This document shows, piece after piece, positions 17,577 to 27,028 of a stretch of 64,000 nucleotides of DNA. A model generated the notes under the pieces. It was not told the origin of the DNA and did no database searches. It saw only the letters and a list, made by a program, of their open reading frames with translations. The first letter of the stretch is position 1. Every line of letters begins with the position of its first letter. The DNA is taken from contig NZ_CP146284.1 in NCBI RefSeq assembly GCF_023744375.2, positions 1 through 64,000 of the forward strand, read 5' to 3'. The stretch comes from Parabacteroides sp. AD58 (GTDB lineage: Bacteria > Bacteroidota > Bacteroidia > Bacteroidales > Tannerellaceae). A program made the position numbers and the translations under genes.

Positions 17577-20500
17577 ATGAGAAAAGAGTTGATTTTTCAA
17601 AATTCCATGAAAATCTCATCTTGTCTTTTAGCCACAGCATTTTCAGCGTTGGTTTCTCCAGCTTTCGCGGCTGATGCTCAAGTAAACGGAAAAGACAATG
17701 TGTCTGTTCATGAAACTTTGCAGTCAAAAACAGTGACAGGTGTTGTTGTTGACGCTGCTGGTGTGCCAGTTATTGGTGCAAATGTTATAGTAAAGGGAAC
17801 TACTGTAGGTACTATTACTGATTTTGATGGTAACTATTCTTTGGAAGTTCCGGAAAACGCTGTTCTTCAGATTTCATATATTGGTTATCTGACAGAAGAA
17901 GTTACCGTTGGAAATAAGTCTTCTATCAATGTTACTTTAAAAGAAGATTCACAGGCTTTGGATGAATTAGTTGTTGTAGGTTATGGAACAATGCGTAAAT
18001 CAGATGTTACAGGTTCTATCGCAACAGCGAAAGGTGAAGAATTGGTAAAACAGCAGAGTTTTAGTGCTTTGGATAACCTGCGTGGTAAGGTCTCTGGCGT
18101 TAACATCTTCTCAAACTCAAGCCAGCCGGGAGCTTACAATAACCGCGTAATTATCCGTGGTATGGCTACTATAAACTCTTCTTCAGACCCGTTGTATGTT
18201 GTTGATGGTGTAGTAATGGAAAACTTCGCATTAGTTAACCCGAATGATATTGAGTCAATGGAAGTGCTGAAGGACGCTTCTGCGGCTGCTATCTATGGTG
18301 CTCGAGGTGCTAATGGTGTTATTATGGTAACAACAAAACGAGGTAAGAAAGACGGTGAAGGTATTTCTGTGAGCTATCAGGGATCTGTAAGTGTTAGCTC
18401 AATGGCTCGTAAGATGAAAACCTTGAATGCTCAGGAATGGTGTGATGCATTCATGATCGGTTTGGAAAATGAAAACAAATACCAAGGTACTAACTGGTCT
18501 TTGAATCGTACAGACTGGTTCAACGATCCTGTTTACTTCGATTCAAACGGTAATCCTCTCTATGACACAGACTGGCAGGATGAAGCAACTCGTAATGCCG
18601 TTTCTCACAACCACCAGTTGAATATCCAGCAGGCAGGTAAAAATTCTTCTATGGGTGCATTCTTGAACTTCACAGATCAGGAAGGTATTGTAAATAATAC
18701 ATACAATAAACGTTTGAATGCAAAGATGACTTACGATGCGGATCCTACTAAGTGGTTGTCTACTTCAGTGAATGTTATGGTCAATCATACTTGGGGGCGT
18801 TATACTCCTGAGGATACAGGGGGCCAGGATGCCCGTCGTACAATGATAGAAATGTTGCCTTGGTTGCCAGTCTATGAACCTAATACAGGTAAATATACAA
18901 CAAGTACATCTTCGACAATTAATGAAGTCCTGGGATTTGAAGGTATGTCTAACCCTGTATTTATCTTGAATGAACAAAAGCGTATGAAATATAATACGCA
19001 GATTTTCGGTAATGCAGCATTGACATTCCATCTCCTTGAAGGATTGGATTTGAAGACCCAGTTTGGTATGGACTTCCACAATATTGACTATCGTGGATAT
19101 TCTTCTAAGGAATTAAACAATATTTCTATGCCAAATGGATGGGCTGAGTTCAATAATGAGCAGACTATGTACTGGCAGGAAGAAACTTACCTGACATACA
19201 ATAAAACGTGGGAAGAACATCGCTTAAATGCCATGGCTGGTCTTTCTTGGCAGGAACGTACATATAGATATAACAAAAGTTATACTGAAGGTTTCTTCGA
19301 TGACTTCTTCGAAGATAACAACATGGGGCTCGGTACACTTCCAAGCTCTCCAGAATCATCATGGAATCGTTGGGCCATGAACTCTTACTTCTTGCGTTTT
19401 GCTTATACTTATAAGGATCGTTACTCTGCTACTGTTACAGGACGTGTCGATGGTTCTTCTAAGTTTGGTGCGAATAACAAATATGCATTTTTCCCATCAG
19501 CAGGTTTGGCTTGGAACGTTTCTCAGGAAGACTTCTTGAAGGATAACAACTATATTAGCAACTTGAAACTCCACACAAGTTTTGGTTTGACTGGTAACTC
19601 TGAAATCGATCCGTACAAGTCATTGGGCCTTGTTTCTGCGAGTACGACATTGTTTAATGGTGCACGTGTTCCATCATTGTATGTGAATAATATGCCAAAC
19701 CCGGATTTGAAGTGGGAAAAGACGGCTCAGTTTGATGCAGGTTTCAACTTGGGTTTGTTCCAGAACCGTTTGAATTTTGATGTGTCTTACTATTTGAAGA
19801 ATACAACAGATTTGTTGCTTGATTGCCCTGTTCCTCATTCAACAGGTTACTCTACAATTTTCAAAAACATCGGTTCGGTTCGTAACCAAGGTGTTGATAT
19901 CATGGTTAATGCGACACCGATTCAGGGAGAATTTACTTGGAACTCTACTTTGAATCTCAACTTCAATAAGAACGAAATCACTAAACTGGGAGACTCTGAC
20001 GCTGATATCTATATGGATGATTGGGTTAATGGTGGTACAATCCTTCGCGTTGGTGAAAGTATGGGTAGTTTCTATGGAGTTGTTCGTGAAGGTATTTGGA
20101 CAGTAGAAGATTATGAAGCAGGTAAATGTGAAAAGACTCAGATTGGTCACGCAAGACGTAGCGAGTCCAAAGAGATTCTTGGTAAAGGTTTACCTGACTG
20201 GACCGGTAGCTGGATAAATAATTTCTCTTATAAAGGATTTGATTTGACAGTTGATTTCCAGTTTGTTTGGGGAGTTGATGCTTGGCAGCGTTTTATGCAC
20301 TCAACTTATGACCGTTTTGGTATTACCAACGGTTTGAAAAACATCCTATATGATGCATACGACGGTACAAATCCAGAAACAATGGAACAGATGATTTACT
20401 TGGCTAACTCTGGTCACAAAGGTGGTGATACAACCAGTGATTCTCAGTGGATTTGCAACGGTTCTTATCTTCGTTTGAACATGCTCCAGCTTGGTTATAC

Positions 20501-20708
20501 ATTCGATTCAAGCATTGCTAAGAAGATTGGTCTTTCTGGCTTGCGAGTTTACGCCAGTGGTAACAACTTGTTCTTGATTACAGCTAATGACTTCTTGGGT
20601 TATGATCCTGAATCAACTTCATCAACATCTAAGTTCGGTCAGAACATGACCTTCTTCTCTTATCCGAGAGCAAGAACATTTACATTTGGTGTTAATGTTA
20701 CCTTTTAA
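17577..20708 (+). CDS. SusC/RagA-type TonB-dependent outer-membrane transporter
   Basis: A 1043-aa TonB-dependent porter that imports glycans or peptides with its SusD partner. It has a signal peptide (about 1-32), a carboxypeptidase-regulatory-like domain (about 53-125, with GTTVGTITDFDGNYSLEV), the TonB-box region LDELVVVGYGT, a plug (about 145-260, with IRGMATINSSSDPLYVVDG and the SAAAIYGARGANGVIMVTTK motif) and a 22-strand barrel ending in TFTFGVNVTF. No STN signalling domain is present, so it is not itself a sigma/anti-sigma signal transducer. susD follows after 29 bp. No glycosidase or regulator lies next to the pair, so the substrate cannot be inferred. Confidence 0.95.
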   Translation: MRKELIFQNSMKISSCLLATAFSALVSPAFAADAQVNGKDNVSVHETLQSKTVTGVVVDAAGVPVIGANVIVKGTTVGTITDFDGNYSLEVPENAVLQISYIGYLTEEVTVGNKSSINVTLKEDSQALDELVVVGYGTMRKSDVTGSIATAKGEELVKQQSFSALDNLRGKVSGVNIFSNSSQPGAYNNRVIIRGMATINSSSDPLYVVDGVVMENFALVNPNDIESMEVLKDASAAAIYGARGANGVIMVTTKRGKKDGEGISVSYQGSVSVSSMARKMKTLNAQEWCDAFMIGLENENKYQGTNWSLNRTDWFNDPVYFDSNGNPLYDTDWQDEATRNAVSHNHQLNIQQAGKNSSMGAFLNFTDQEGIVNNTYNKRLNAKMTYDADPTKWLSTSVNVMVNHTWGRYTPEDTGGQDARRTMIEMLPWLPVYEPNTGKYTTSTSSTINEVLGFEGMSNPVFILNEQKRMKYNTQIFGNAALTFHLLEGLDLKTQFGMDFHNIDYRGYSSKELNNISMPNGWAEFNNEQTMYWQEETYLTYNKTWEEHRLNAMAGLSWQERTYRYNKSYTEGFFDDFFEDNNMGLGTLPSSPESSWNRWAMNSYFLRFAYTYKDRYSATVTGRVDGSSKFGANNKYAFFPSAGLAWNVSQEDFLKDNNYISNLKLHTSFGLTGNSEIDPYKSLGLVSASTTLFNGARVPSLYVNNMPNPDLKWEKTAQFDAGFNLGLFQNRLNFDVSYYLKNTTDLLLDCPVPHSTGYSTIFKNIGSVRNQGVDIMVNATPIQGEFTWNSTLNLNFNKNEITKLGDSDADIYMDDWVNGGTILRVGESMGSFYGVVREGIWTVEDYEAGKCEKTQIGHARRSESKEILGKGLPDWTGSWINNFSYKGFDLTVDFQFVWGVDAWQRFMHSTYDRFGITNGLKNILYDAYDGTNPETMEQMIYLANSGHKGGDTTSDSQWICNGSYLRLNMLQLGYTFDSSIAKKIGLSGLRVYASGNNLFLITANDFLGYDPESTSSTSKFGQNMTFFSYPRARTFTFGVNVTF

Positions 20709-20737
20709 TTAATCAATCATTATTTAAGAAATTAGAA

Positions 20738-22309
20738 ATGAAAAATATATTAACAATAACAGTTGCATTAGTCGGATTAATGAGTTTCTCGGCTTGCAAC
20801 GATTTCTTGGAAGAGAATCCACGCTCTTCTATGGCAACGGAGTCTCTCTTCCGGACTCAAGAAGGAGCTGAAGGTGCCATCTACAACCTTTACAGAACAG
20901 GTGCTGTCAGTAATTATGTTGGCTTCGGTAGTGCGTACGTCAATACTTTCGCTTCCCTGCCAGAAGAATTAACTGGTTATTTTACTAATAGCTATGAGAA
21001 CCAGGAAATACAATGTAAGTACAGCCGTTTATTGACCCGTCAAGATCACACGATTGAGATGGCAAGCAAGATGGATGGTGTTTGGGATGCATGTTATGAG
21101 GGTATCAACCGTGCAAATCAGGCTCTCAAATACATTCCTTTGGCTAATTATACTGAAGCAGGCGTTAGTGAACGTCTTATAGCGGAAGCTAAATTTTTCC
21201 GTGCTTTCAGCTATTTCTATTTGGTGAAGACTTTTGGTGCAGTTCCTTTTTATACAGAACCGTATGAAGCTGCTGAAAACATGGAGTTGCCACGTACAGA
21301 AACATCTACTATTTATGCTCAGATTGAGACTGACTTGAAGGAAGCTATTCCTAATCTAACAAATGGTCGCTTCACAGATAGTCATCATATCACTCAGAAT
21401 ACAGCATACATGTTGTTGACCGATGTGTATATGTACCAGCACAAGTATTCAGAAGCAGCTGAAGCCGCTAAGTCTATCATTAACTCTGGCCAGCATAGCC
21501 TGTTGACTAATACAGACAAGGCTCTGAATAGCGCATACAACCAGTTGCGTACTGTCGACAACAACGCTGAGGTCATTTATTCTTACGAGCATGATGCTTC
21601 CATCTCAACAAGTGGTTGGTTGCCTACTTATGCATTCAGTAGTTCAGCTGTTTCTGTATTTGACAAATATTCAATCTTCGAACGTACTCATGGTCCGATA
21701 GATCGTTATCTGAATATCTATGAAGATAACGACCTCCGTATCCAGCCTCAGCAGTTCTTTGTTTGGGAATATACCAATACAACAAACAATAAGACTTGGA
21801 CTTCTGATGTCGCAGGTTGTTGGTACTACTTTGATCAGGATGCTATGGAAAACACGGGTAAAGGTAGTAAGGACTGGAATATTTATCGTTATGCTGAGAC
21901 ATTATTGGATGCAGCAGAATCAATAGCTCAGTCTACAGGTGTTACAGCTGAAGCTGCAAGATATTTGGCAGAGGTAAAAGCTAGAGCTAACATGGACGGC
22001 AAAACTGTTGATGAAATTGCTGCAGATCTGCAAACTTTAGGTAAGCAAGCCTTTATTGAAGAATGTTGGAATGAACGTTTACGTGAAATGCCACTGGAAT
22101 TTAAGATGTGGGATTTGTGTGTACGTGTAGGTAAATTCCCGAATATCTCAGATACAACTAAAGGACAGATTACTTGGGTTGACTTGGTAGGTGCAACCAA
22201 TGCTGCGGGTGCTACTATTAAGGAAACAGATTTGTTATGGCCTATTTCTGTAAATGAAATTCAGCGTAATCCGAATTTGGAACAGAATCCTGGATATGCA
22301 AGAGAATAA
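20738..22309 (+). CDS. SusD/RagB-type outer-membrane lipoprotein
   Basis: The 523-aa surface lipoprotein partner of the upstream SusC; SusD proteins form a lid over the transporter and bind substrate. The signal peptide ends in a lipobox (SFSAC, Cys20), followed by the family mark DFLEENPRS. TPR-like helices follow, with the AEAKFFRAFSYFYLVKTFG segment and IEECWNERLREMPLEFKMWD near the C-terminus. It ends with ISVNEIQRNPNLEQNPGY, the classic SusD ending. It completes a two-gene operon closed by a terminator. Confidence 0.95.
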   Translation: MKNILTITVALVGLMSFSACNDFLEENPRSSMATESLFRTQEGAEGAIYNLYRTGAVSNYVGFGSAYVNTFASLPEELTGYFTNSYENQEIQCKYSRLLTRQDHTIEMASKMDGVWDACYEGINRANQALKYIPLANYTEAGVSERLIAEAKFFRAFSYFYLVKTFGAVPFYTEPYEAAENMELPRTETSTIYAQIETDLKEAIPNLTNGRFTDSHHITQNTAYMLLTDVYMYQHKYSEAAEAAKSIINSGQHSLLTNTDKALNSAYNQLRTVDNNAEVIYSYEHDASISTSGWLPTYAFSSSAVSVFDKYSIFERTHGPIDRYLNIYEDNDLRIQPQQFFVWEYTNTTNNKTWTSDVAGCWYYFDQDAMENTGKGSKDWNIYRYAETLLDAAESIAQSTGVTAEAARYLAEVKARANMDGKTVDEIAADLQTLGKQAFIEECWNERLREMPLEFKMWDLCVRVGKFPNISDTTKGQITWVDLVGATNAAGATIKETDLLWPISVNEIQRNPNLEQNPGYARE

Positions 22310-22347
22310 TATCTTATTTAAATAGTAGTAAATATTGCATTTTTGAG

Positions 22348-22384
22348 AAAGCCGTGCCCATAATTTATGGGTGCGGTTTTTTAT
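22348..22384 (+). terminator. Terminator after susD
   Basis: AAAGCCGTGCCCATAA pairs with TATGGGTGCGGTTTT and continues into a T-rich tail. Confidence 0.87.
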
Positions 22385-22443
22385 TTGTAGAATTGAATGT
22401 GAGTGTAGTTCATACCAGACTAAGTCTGTTTTAAGAAATAATG

Positions 22444-22490
22444 TCCAGTTCTTAAAGGGGAATTTTGTGATCCTGCCTTTAAGAACTGGA
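22444..22490 (-). terminator. Inverted repeat downstream of the sugar transporter gene
   Basis: A 15-bp perfect inverted repeat, TCCAGTTCTTAAAGG at 22444-22458 with its complement at 22476-22490, lies 9 bp past the minus-strand transporter gene. A T-rich stretch follows on that strand, so it is probably the terminator of the SGNH-DUF4153-transporter operon. Confidence 0.75.
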
Positions 22491-22498
22491 TAATACAT

Positions 22499-23734
22499 TT
22501 AATCTTTGCATGTAAAAGCAAAATATAATATGTATGAAAAGGCTAATAAGGGAATAATAAAGCCAATTGCCATTTGACTTTCTCCGATATGTCCCATTAG
22601 AATGGGACTGAAAGCTCCGCCTGCTACACTCATGACAAGATAAGAAGAGGCTTTCTTCGTTTTACTGCCCATACCTTCCAGCCCTAAGGCAAAAATGGTT
22701 GGAAACATGATAGACATAAAGAAGAAAGAACAATAAAGAGCATATAGTGATATTACATCGATGGAAGAAATAACAAGCAGCATGCAAACTATACTTAAAA
22801 AGGCATATTGTCGTAATAGTTTGTTGGGCTTTAACCATTTCATGGTGAAACTTCCGGTTAGTCTGCCAAACATAAACAGAGCCATACCTCCGAAAGCCAG
22901 GAATTTGGCTGCTTGTGTATTACTTATTTGTGTATCTATTTCCGTTACGTAGTTGATAAAGAAGCTGAATATGCCAGTTTGAGCGGCACAATAACAGGCT
23001 TGGGCAATGACGACTCGTACGAATTGTTTGCGTTTCCAGAGTGGAATGGTTGGAGTCATTTCCTTTAGTGTTGATTTCTCATCCGGGAAAGCTTCATCAA
23101 TAATTTCTTCTTTTATTTCTGGTAAGTGAATGAAACAGAATATAAGAGCAACAACAATGACTACTATTCCTATTAATAAATAAGGTCTTGCCAAGGCAAA
23201 TTGGTCACCTTGTTCTGCACCGAATATCAATAAGCCGCCTACTAATGGTCCTAAAATCCAACCTAAGCCATTAAATGACTGAGATAGATTGAGGCGTTGT
23301 GCCGCTGATTCTGTTGGTCCAAGTACAGTAGAATAAGGATTGGCAGCAGTTTCAAGCATACATAATCCGCATGCTATAATGAATAAAGCGACGAGGAAAG
23401 GTGATGCCGAATGAATCATCACGGCGGGAATGAATAAAAAGGCTCCTAAGGCAAATAATAGTAAGCCGAAGATGATTCCTCGTTTATATCCGAATCGCTT
23501 CATAAAACTGCCGGCAGGCAAAGCCATTAGGAAATAAGCTATATAAGTAACAAACTGGACTAATCCGCTTTCTGCTTTCGACATCGTAAATTCTGTCTGG
23601 AAATGTTTATTCAAGACGTCGAGCAGCCCATGGGCAAATCCCCAAAGTAAAAACAGGCAAGTAATTAAAATAAATGGAATCAGGTAAGATTTTCCATTCT
23701 CTGCACGGAAAAGAGATTTATTTGTTTGTTTCAT
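22499..23734 (-). CDS. Sugar:H+ symporter, FucP/GlcP-type MFS permease
   Basis: A 411-aa inner-membrane permease with about 12 hydrophobic segments. The N-terminal half matches the FucP/NagP/GlcP branch of the major facilitator superfamily: FLLWGFAHGLLDVLNKHFQ in helix 1, FMKRFGYKRGIIFGL in the loop between helices 2 and 3, and the CMLETAANPYSTVLGP motif that characterises this branch. Substrate could be fucose, glucose, galactose or N-acetylglucosamine; the sequence does not decide. It is the last gene of a minus-strand unit behind the DUF4153 and SGNH genes (22-bp gap). A GH95 fucosidase is encoded 18 kb away, which is only weak support for fucose. Confidence 0.88.
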   Translation of the reverse strand: MKQTNKSLFRAENGKSYLIPFILITCLFLLWGFAHGLLDVLNKHFQTEFTMSKAESGLVQFVTYIAYFLMALPAGSFMKRFGYKRGIIFGLLLFALGAFLFIPAVMIHSASPFLVALFIIACGLCMLETAANPYSTVLGPTESAAQRLNLSQSFNGLGWILGPLVGGLLIFGAEQGDQFALARPYLLIGIVVIVVALIFCFIHLPEIKEEIIDEAFPDEKSTLKEMTPTIPLWKRKQFVRVVIAQACYCAAQTGIFSFFINYVTEIDTQISNTQAAKFLAFGGMALFMFGRLTGSFTMKWLKPNKLLRQYAFLSIVCMLLVISSIDVISLYALYCSFFFMSIMFPTIFALGLEGMGSKTKKASSYLVMSVAGGAFSPILMGHIGESQMAIGFIIPLLAFSYILYFAFTCKD

Positions 23735-23756
23735 TGTTTTGATGAGTTAAGAAAGT

Positions 23757-25211
23757 TCATTTCATTAAATAACATTTTGGAAGTACATCCGTCAGTTGGA
23801 ATGTTGTATCGGTACGCTGAATATGTAATCGCTCAAATACGAACTTTGTTGAGTCTGTTGTATATTCAAGCATACAGGCATATTTCTCTTCCGGAATAGA
23901 ATCTGAAGAATCTATTCCAGCCTTTGTCAGTTGGATGTTCAGTAGTTGGGAATAACCTTCTTTCAGTACTAATTTGTTTTCTATGTAAATAAATAGACTG
24001 TCATGTATTGTCTGAAAGTAATTACCTTCATTCCTATATGGATTTATGAAATATGCTTTATGATAAGAAGCAATATCGACTGGTTCATTACTTTCTATCG
24101 AGATGAATTGGATTTTACTTGATGAATCGTTCCCTGAGTGATCTCGCCCTTCCTGAGAAGAAGTCTCTATATCCTGTACAGAAATACCGGGAATGTATGA
24201 TATTCCTACGGTGATAACAACTGCTGTCCAGGCAATGATATAATAATGGGAGACCTTTTTGGTGAAAAAAGACAGGGATAATAAAGTCAATAGTAGGACA
24301 ACAACTATTAGGTAAACTCGTGGTACTGTAAATCCGTATTGAGAAATGCGGTAATAAATACCAATCCAGCAAAGTATTAATGTAGGTATGGAAAGTAAAC
24401 TCGCATGCCGGTAGAACCAATCATAATAGCGTTGACGCAGAAATGACTGGCAGCCTTTCAGAAGGAACAATAAACTGACAAAGCCGGTAACCAGATAGGC
24501 TATCTGTCCTTTTGGTAAATTAAATGTAAGGATAATCTTGAAAATGTACAAATACAAGATTACACTGTAAATTAACAAGGACGGCGACAGAATAAAATTT
24601 GCCAGAAAAGACAGAAATGTGTTGAATGCTTCTTTTGATTCTTCTTTCATGGAATTGAACTGGAGAAAAAACAAAGGTGCCAACAATCCGTAGGAGAAAG
24701 CTTGCGTATATTGGATTATCTGTTCGGACGATCCTTGCCAGATATCAAATATATAGCGGATAGAGAAAGTGATCAATAGCAACACACTCCAGGTAACGGA
24801 TGATAGGAAGACCGTAATGGCAATGAGTTTGATATAACTCAAGAAAGAATATATAAAATCGGAGTCCTTCTTTCTATTGAATGACAGAATATAAAGGAGT
24901 TGTATCGCTCCGAATGTGAATAGGTAACGCAAAAGAATGCTTTCGTTCACCCAATAAAACGGTATCAGTAATAAAGGACTGATGTAATATAATATCTGCA
25001 ATCTGCCTGATGTTTTATGATGCAATATGCAGGCGACCAAGAATACCATCGGGCTATATCTCAATAAGGTTTGGATGAACTGGCCTCCGTAATTTTCCAG
25101 ACTACACCATAGTATGAAAAAAATACACGCCAGACATGCCTCTACCGGATTTTGAACAATGATCTGTCTTAATCCTTGTATAAATTGCCGAATCTTATTA
25201 CGTTCTTTCAT
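23757..25211 (-). CDS. DUF4153-type integral membrane protein
   Basis: A 484-aa protein with about 10-12 hydrophobic segments from residue 25 to 350, then a soluble C-terminal part (about 355-484). The segment IGIYYRISQYGFTVPRVYL in the last membrane third matches the conserved Arg/Tyr-Gly-Thr pattern of DUF4153 proteins. Function is unknown. Its ATG overlaps the SGNH hydrolase stop by 4 bp, implying translational coupling, and the sugar permease follows. The C-terminal extracytoplasmic tail is a feature to note because many family members are shorter. Confidence 0.7.
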   Translation of the reverse strand: MKERNKIRQFIQGLRQIIVQNPVEACLACIFFILWCSLENYGGQFIQTLLRYSPMVFLVACILHHKTSGRLQILYYISPLLLIPFYWVNESILLRYLFTFGAIQLLYILSFNRKKDSDFIYSFLSYIKLIAITVFLSSVTWSVLLLITFSIRYIFDIWQGSSEQIIQYTQAFSYGLLAPLFFLQFNSMKEESKEAFNTFLSFLANFILSPSLLIYSVILYLYIFKIILTFNLPKGQIAYLVTGFVSLLFLLKGCQSFLRQRYYDWFYRHASLLSIPTLILCWIGIYYRISQYGFTVPRVYLIVVVLLLTLLSLSFFTKKVSHYYIIAWTAVVITVGISYIPGISVQDIETSSQEGRDHSGNDSSSKIQFISIESNEPVDIASYHKAYFINPYRNEGNYFQTIHDSLFIYIENKLVLKEGYSQLLNIQLTKAGIDSSDSIPEEKYACMLEYTTDSTKFVFERLHIQRTDTTFQLTDVLPKCYLMK

Positions 25212-25987
25212 TGATTGATAGCTTCGTAAATAGCTTTACCCCACAATTCTCCCAAATCTTTGGCTCCTTCCTTCGTAGGATGTAAGAAGAATATGCCGGC
25301 ATTGCCGTCTTCGTGTTGAAATTTATCGTAGTTCTCTTTAAAGAAGTCAAATCCTTCTGTGTCTCCTAAGAATACTTGACCCGGATTTGTCTGTGAATAG
25401 GCTTCGACCAGTTTCTGGATTTCCGGATAATATGATTGGAGGCGAAGTAATCCTTCCTTTAAATACATAGAACCATTATAGGTATTCGGACTGTACCAGA
25501 TGGGCCGGTTCAGTACAATTTTGCAGCCTGGATAAAGTTCAAGCAGTTTGTTGATGATCGTAGACATATTTTTATAGTATTGTTCTGGTGAAACCGGACA
25601 GCCGTTCGTTCCTTTGATGGCACTGTCGTTCGTCCCTAACATAATAGAAAATACCATCGTTGCCCAGTCTTCATCCTTAAACTGATCGGCAGCTTGTTGC
25701 ATTTTGGTAAATAAGGTTTGGGTTTCTGGCAGATAGTCGACCGTTGTACAACCGCTTACTCCCTGATTGGAGTATTTAACTTCTCCAATGCCGGCCTGTT
25801 TGCCTAAATATAGAGCAGTATAGACGGGTGGAGCATCGTGGGTCGGATCTGTTAAACCGGCTCCGTAAGTAATACTGTTCCCAATGAATACGATATTGAG
25901 ATGTTTCTTTTCAATGGCTTTTGTCTGTCCAAGGCAAAACAGGCAGGCTAACAGGCTAAGTAGCTTTATACAGATCTTCGTTTTCAT
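25208..25987 (-). CDS. Secreted SGNH/GDSL-family hydrolase
   Basis: A 259-aa exported esterase-like enzyme with a signal peptide (about 1-24, ending TKA). The four SGNH blocks are visible: GNSITYG with the Ser nucleophile near residue 38, the Gly block in YSNQGVSGCT, the Asn in MLGTNDS, and FLHPTKEGA near the C-terminus with the catalytic His two residues before the Thr. Related Bacteroidetes enzymes deacetylate sialic acid or plant glycans, which fits co-transcription with a sugar permease. The specific ester cannot be told. First gene of a three-gene minus-strand operon. Confidence 0.85.
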   Translation of the reverse strand: MKTKICIKLLSLLACLFCLGQTKAIEKKHLNIVFIGNSITYGAGLTDPTHDAPPVYTALYLGKQAGIGEVKYSNQGVSGCTTVDYLPETQTLFTKMQQAADQFKDEDWATMVFSIMLGTNDSAIKGTNGCPVSPEQYYKNMSTIINKLLELYPGCKIVLNRPIWYSPNTYNGSMYLKEGLLRLQSYYPEIQKLVEAYSQTNPGQVFLGDTEGFDFFKENYDKFQHEDGNAGIFFLHPTKEGAKDLGELWGKAIYEAINQ

Positions 25988-26060
25988 ACTATCTCCAACT
26001 TATTAATTGATTTTGACATACAAAGAAACAGATAATTTTTTCAAATCACAAAAATGCCCG

Positions 26061-26068
26061 TATCTTTG
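26061..26068 (+). promoter_or_regulatory. -7 box of the rluA-family gene
   Basis: TATCTTTG at 26061-26068 places the transcription start near 26074, which excludes an in-frame ATG at 26007 and supports the ATG at 26094. A clear TTG at -33 is lacking. Confidence 0.6.
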
Positions 26069-26093
26069 TACGATATATTGGAATATAAATTAT

Positions 26094-27011
26094 ATGAACA
26101 GACGCTTTAGCTACCAAAAAACGAGACAGGCGGGAAAAGCTCCGCGTGGAAGAAATATTACAATCGAGCAGGAAACGACATTGCTCCCATTCTTGTTTGA
26201 TTTGTTGAAGGAACAAAGCCGGTCATCTGTAAAAGCTTTGTTAGGACATGGGCAGATATTGGTTAATCAGGAAGTGACAACGCAGTTTGATACTCCGCTT
26301 AAGCCGGGAGATGTTGTAACAATCAGTTATGAACGGGGGAAAGTAGCCTTTAATAATCAGCTGTTGAATATTGTTTATGAGGATGATTTTGTAATTGTCA
26401 TCAATAAAAAGGAAGGCTTGCTTTCTGTTGCGACAGCCAAAGTGCGCGAACGTACGGCTTATCATATCTTAAGTGATTATTTGAAGAAGAGTGATCCCAG
26501 AAATAAAATATTTGTCTTGCATCGTTTGGACCGGGAAACTTCCGGACTGATGATGTTTGCGAAGACGCGTGCCGTACAGGAAAAGATGCAGGCAAACTGG
26601 AATGATATGATTACTGAGCGGACATATGTGGCTGTGGTGGAAGGACGTCCGGAGAAAGATTCGGATTTGCTGACTACTAATTTAAAGGAAAACGCTGAAG
26701 CTCGGGTTTATGTTGTGGCTGAAGGAGGAAAGGAAGCGATCACGCGTTATCAGGTGTTGCGCTCGAATGATAAATATACATTGTTGGAGTTGAACCTGGA
26801 AACCGGCCGGAAGAATCAGATCCGTGCTCAAATGGAATATATCGGGCATCCGATTGCGGGAGATTACAAATATGGAGCCGAAACGGATCCGACAGGCCGA
26901 CTGATGCTTCATGCGCAGCGGTTGTATTTTATTCATCCGGAAACCGGCGAGGAGATGCGTTTTGATACGCGTATTCCGGATTCATTCAAATCACTGACAA
27001 GTAAAAACTGA
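26094..27011 (+). CDS. RluA-family pseudouridine synthase
   Basis: A 305-aa RNA modification enzyme that isomerises uridine to pseudouridine in rRNA or tRNA. It has an N-terminal S4 RNA-binding domain (about 30-90, with SSVKALLGHGQILVNQ) and the catalytic domain with the signature HRLDRETSGLMMFAKT, holding the catalytic Asp. The C-terminal segment LETGRKNQIRAQMEYIGHPI is typical of RluA/RluC/RluD. The exact target uridines cannot be inferred. It precedes the dsbD-like gene by 17 bp. Confidence 0.92.
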   Translation: MNRRFSYQKTRQAGKAPRGRNITIEQETTLLPFLFDLLKEQSRSSVKALLGHGQILVNQEVTTQFDTPLKPGDVVTISYERGKVAFNNQLLNIVYEDDFVIVINKKEGLLSVATAKVRERTAYHILSDYLKKSDPRNKIFVLHRLDRETSGLMMFAKTRAVQEKMQANWNDMITERTYVAVVEGRPEKDSDLLTTNLKENAEARVYVVAEGGKEAITRYQVLRSNDKYTLLELNLETGRKNQIRAQMEYIGHPIAGDYKYGAETDPTGRLMLHAQRLYFIHPETGEEMRFDTRIPDSFKSLTSKN

Positions 27012-27028
27012 TAAACACATTATTTTAT

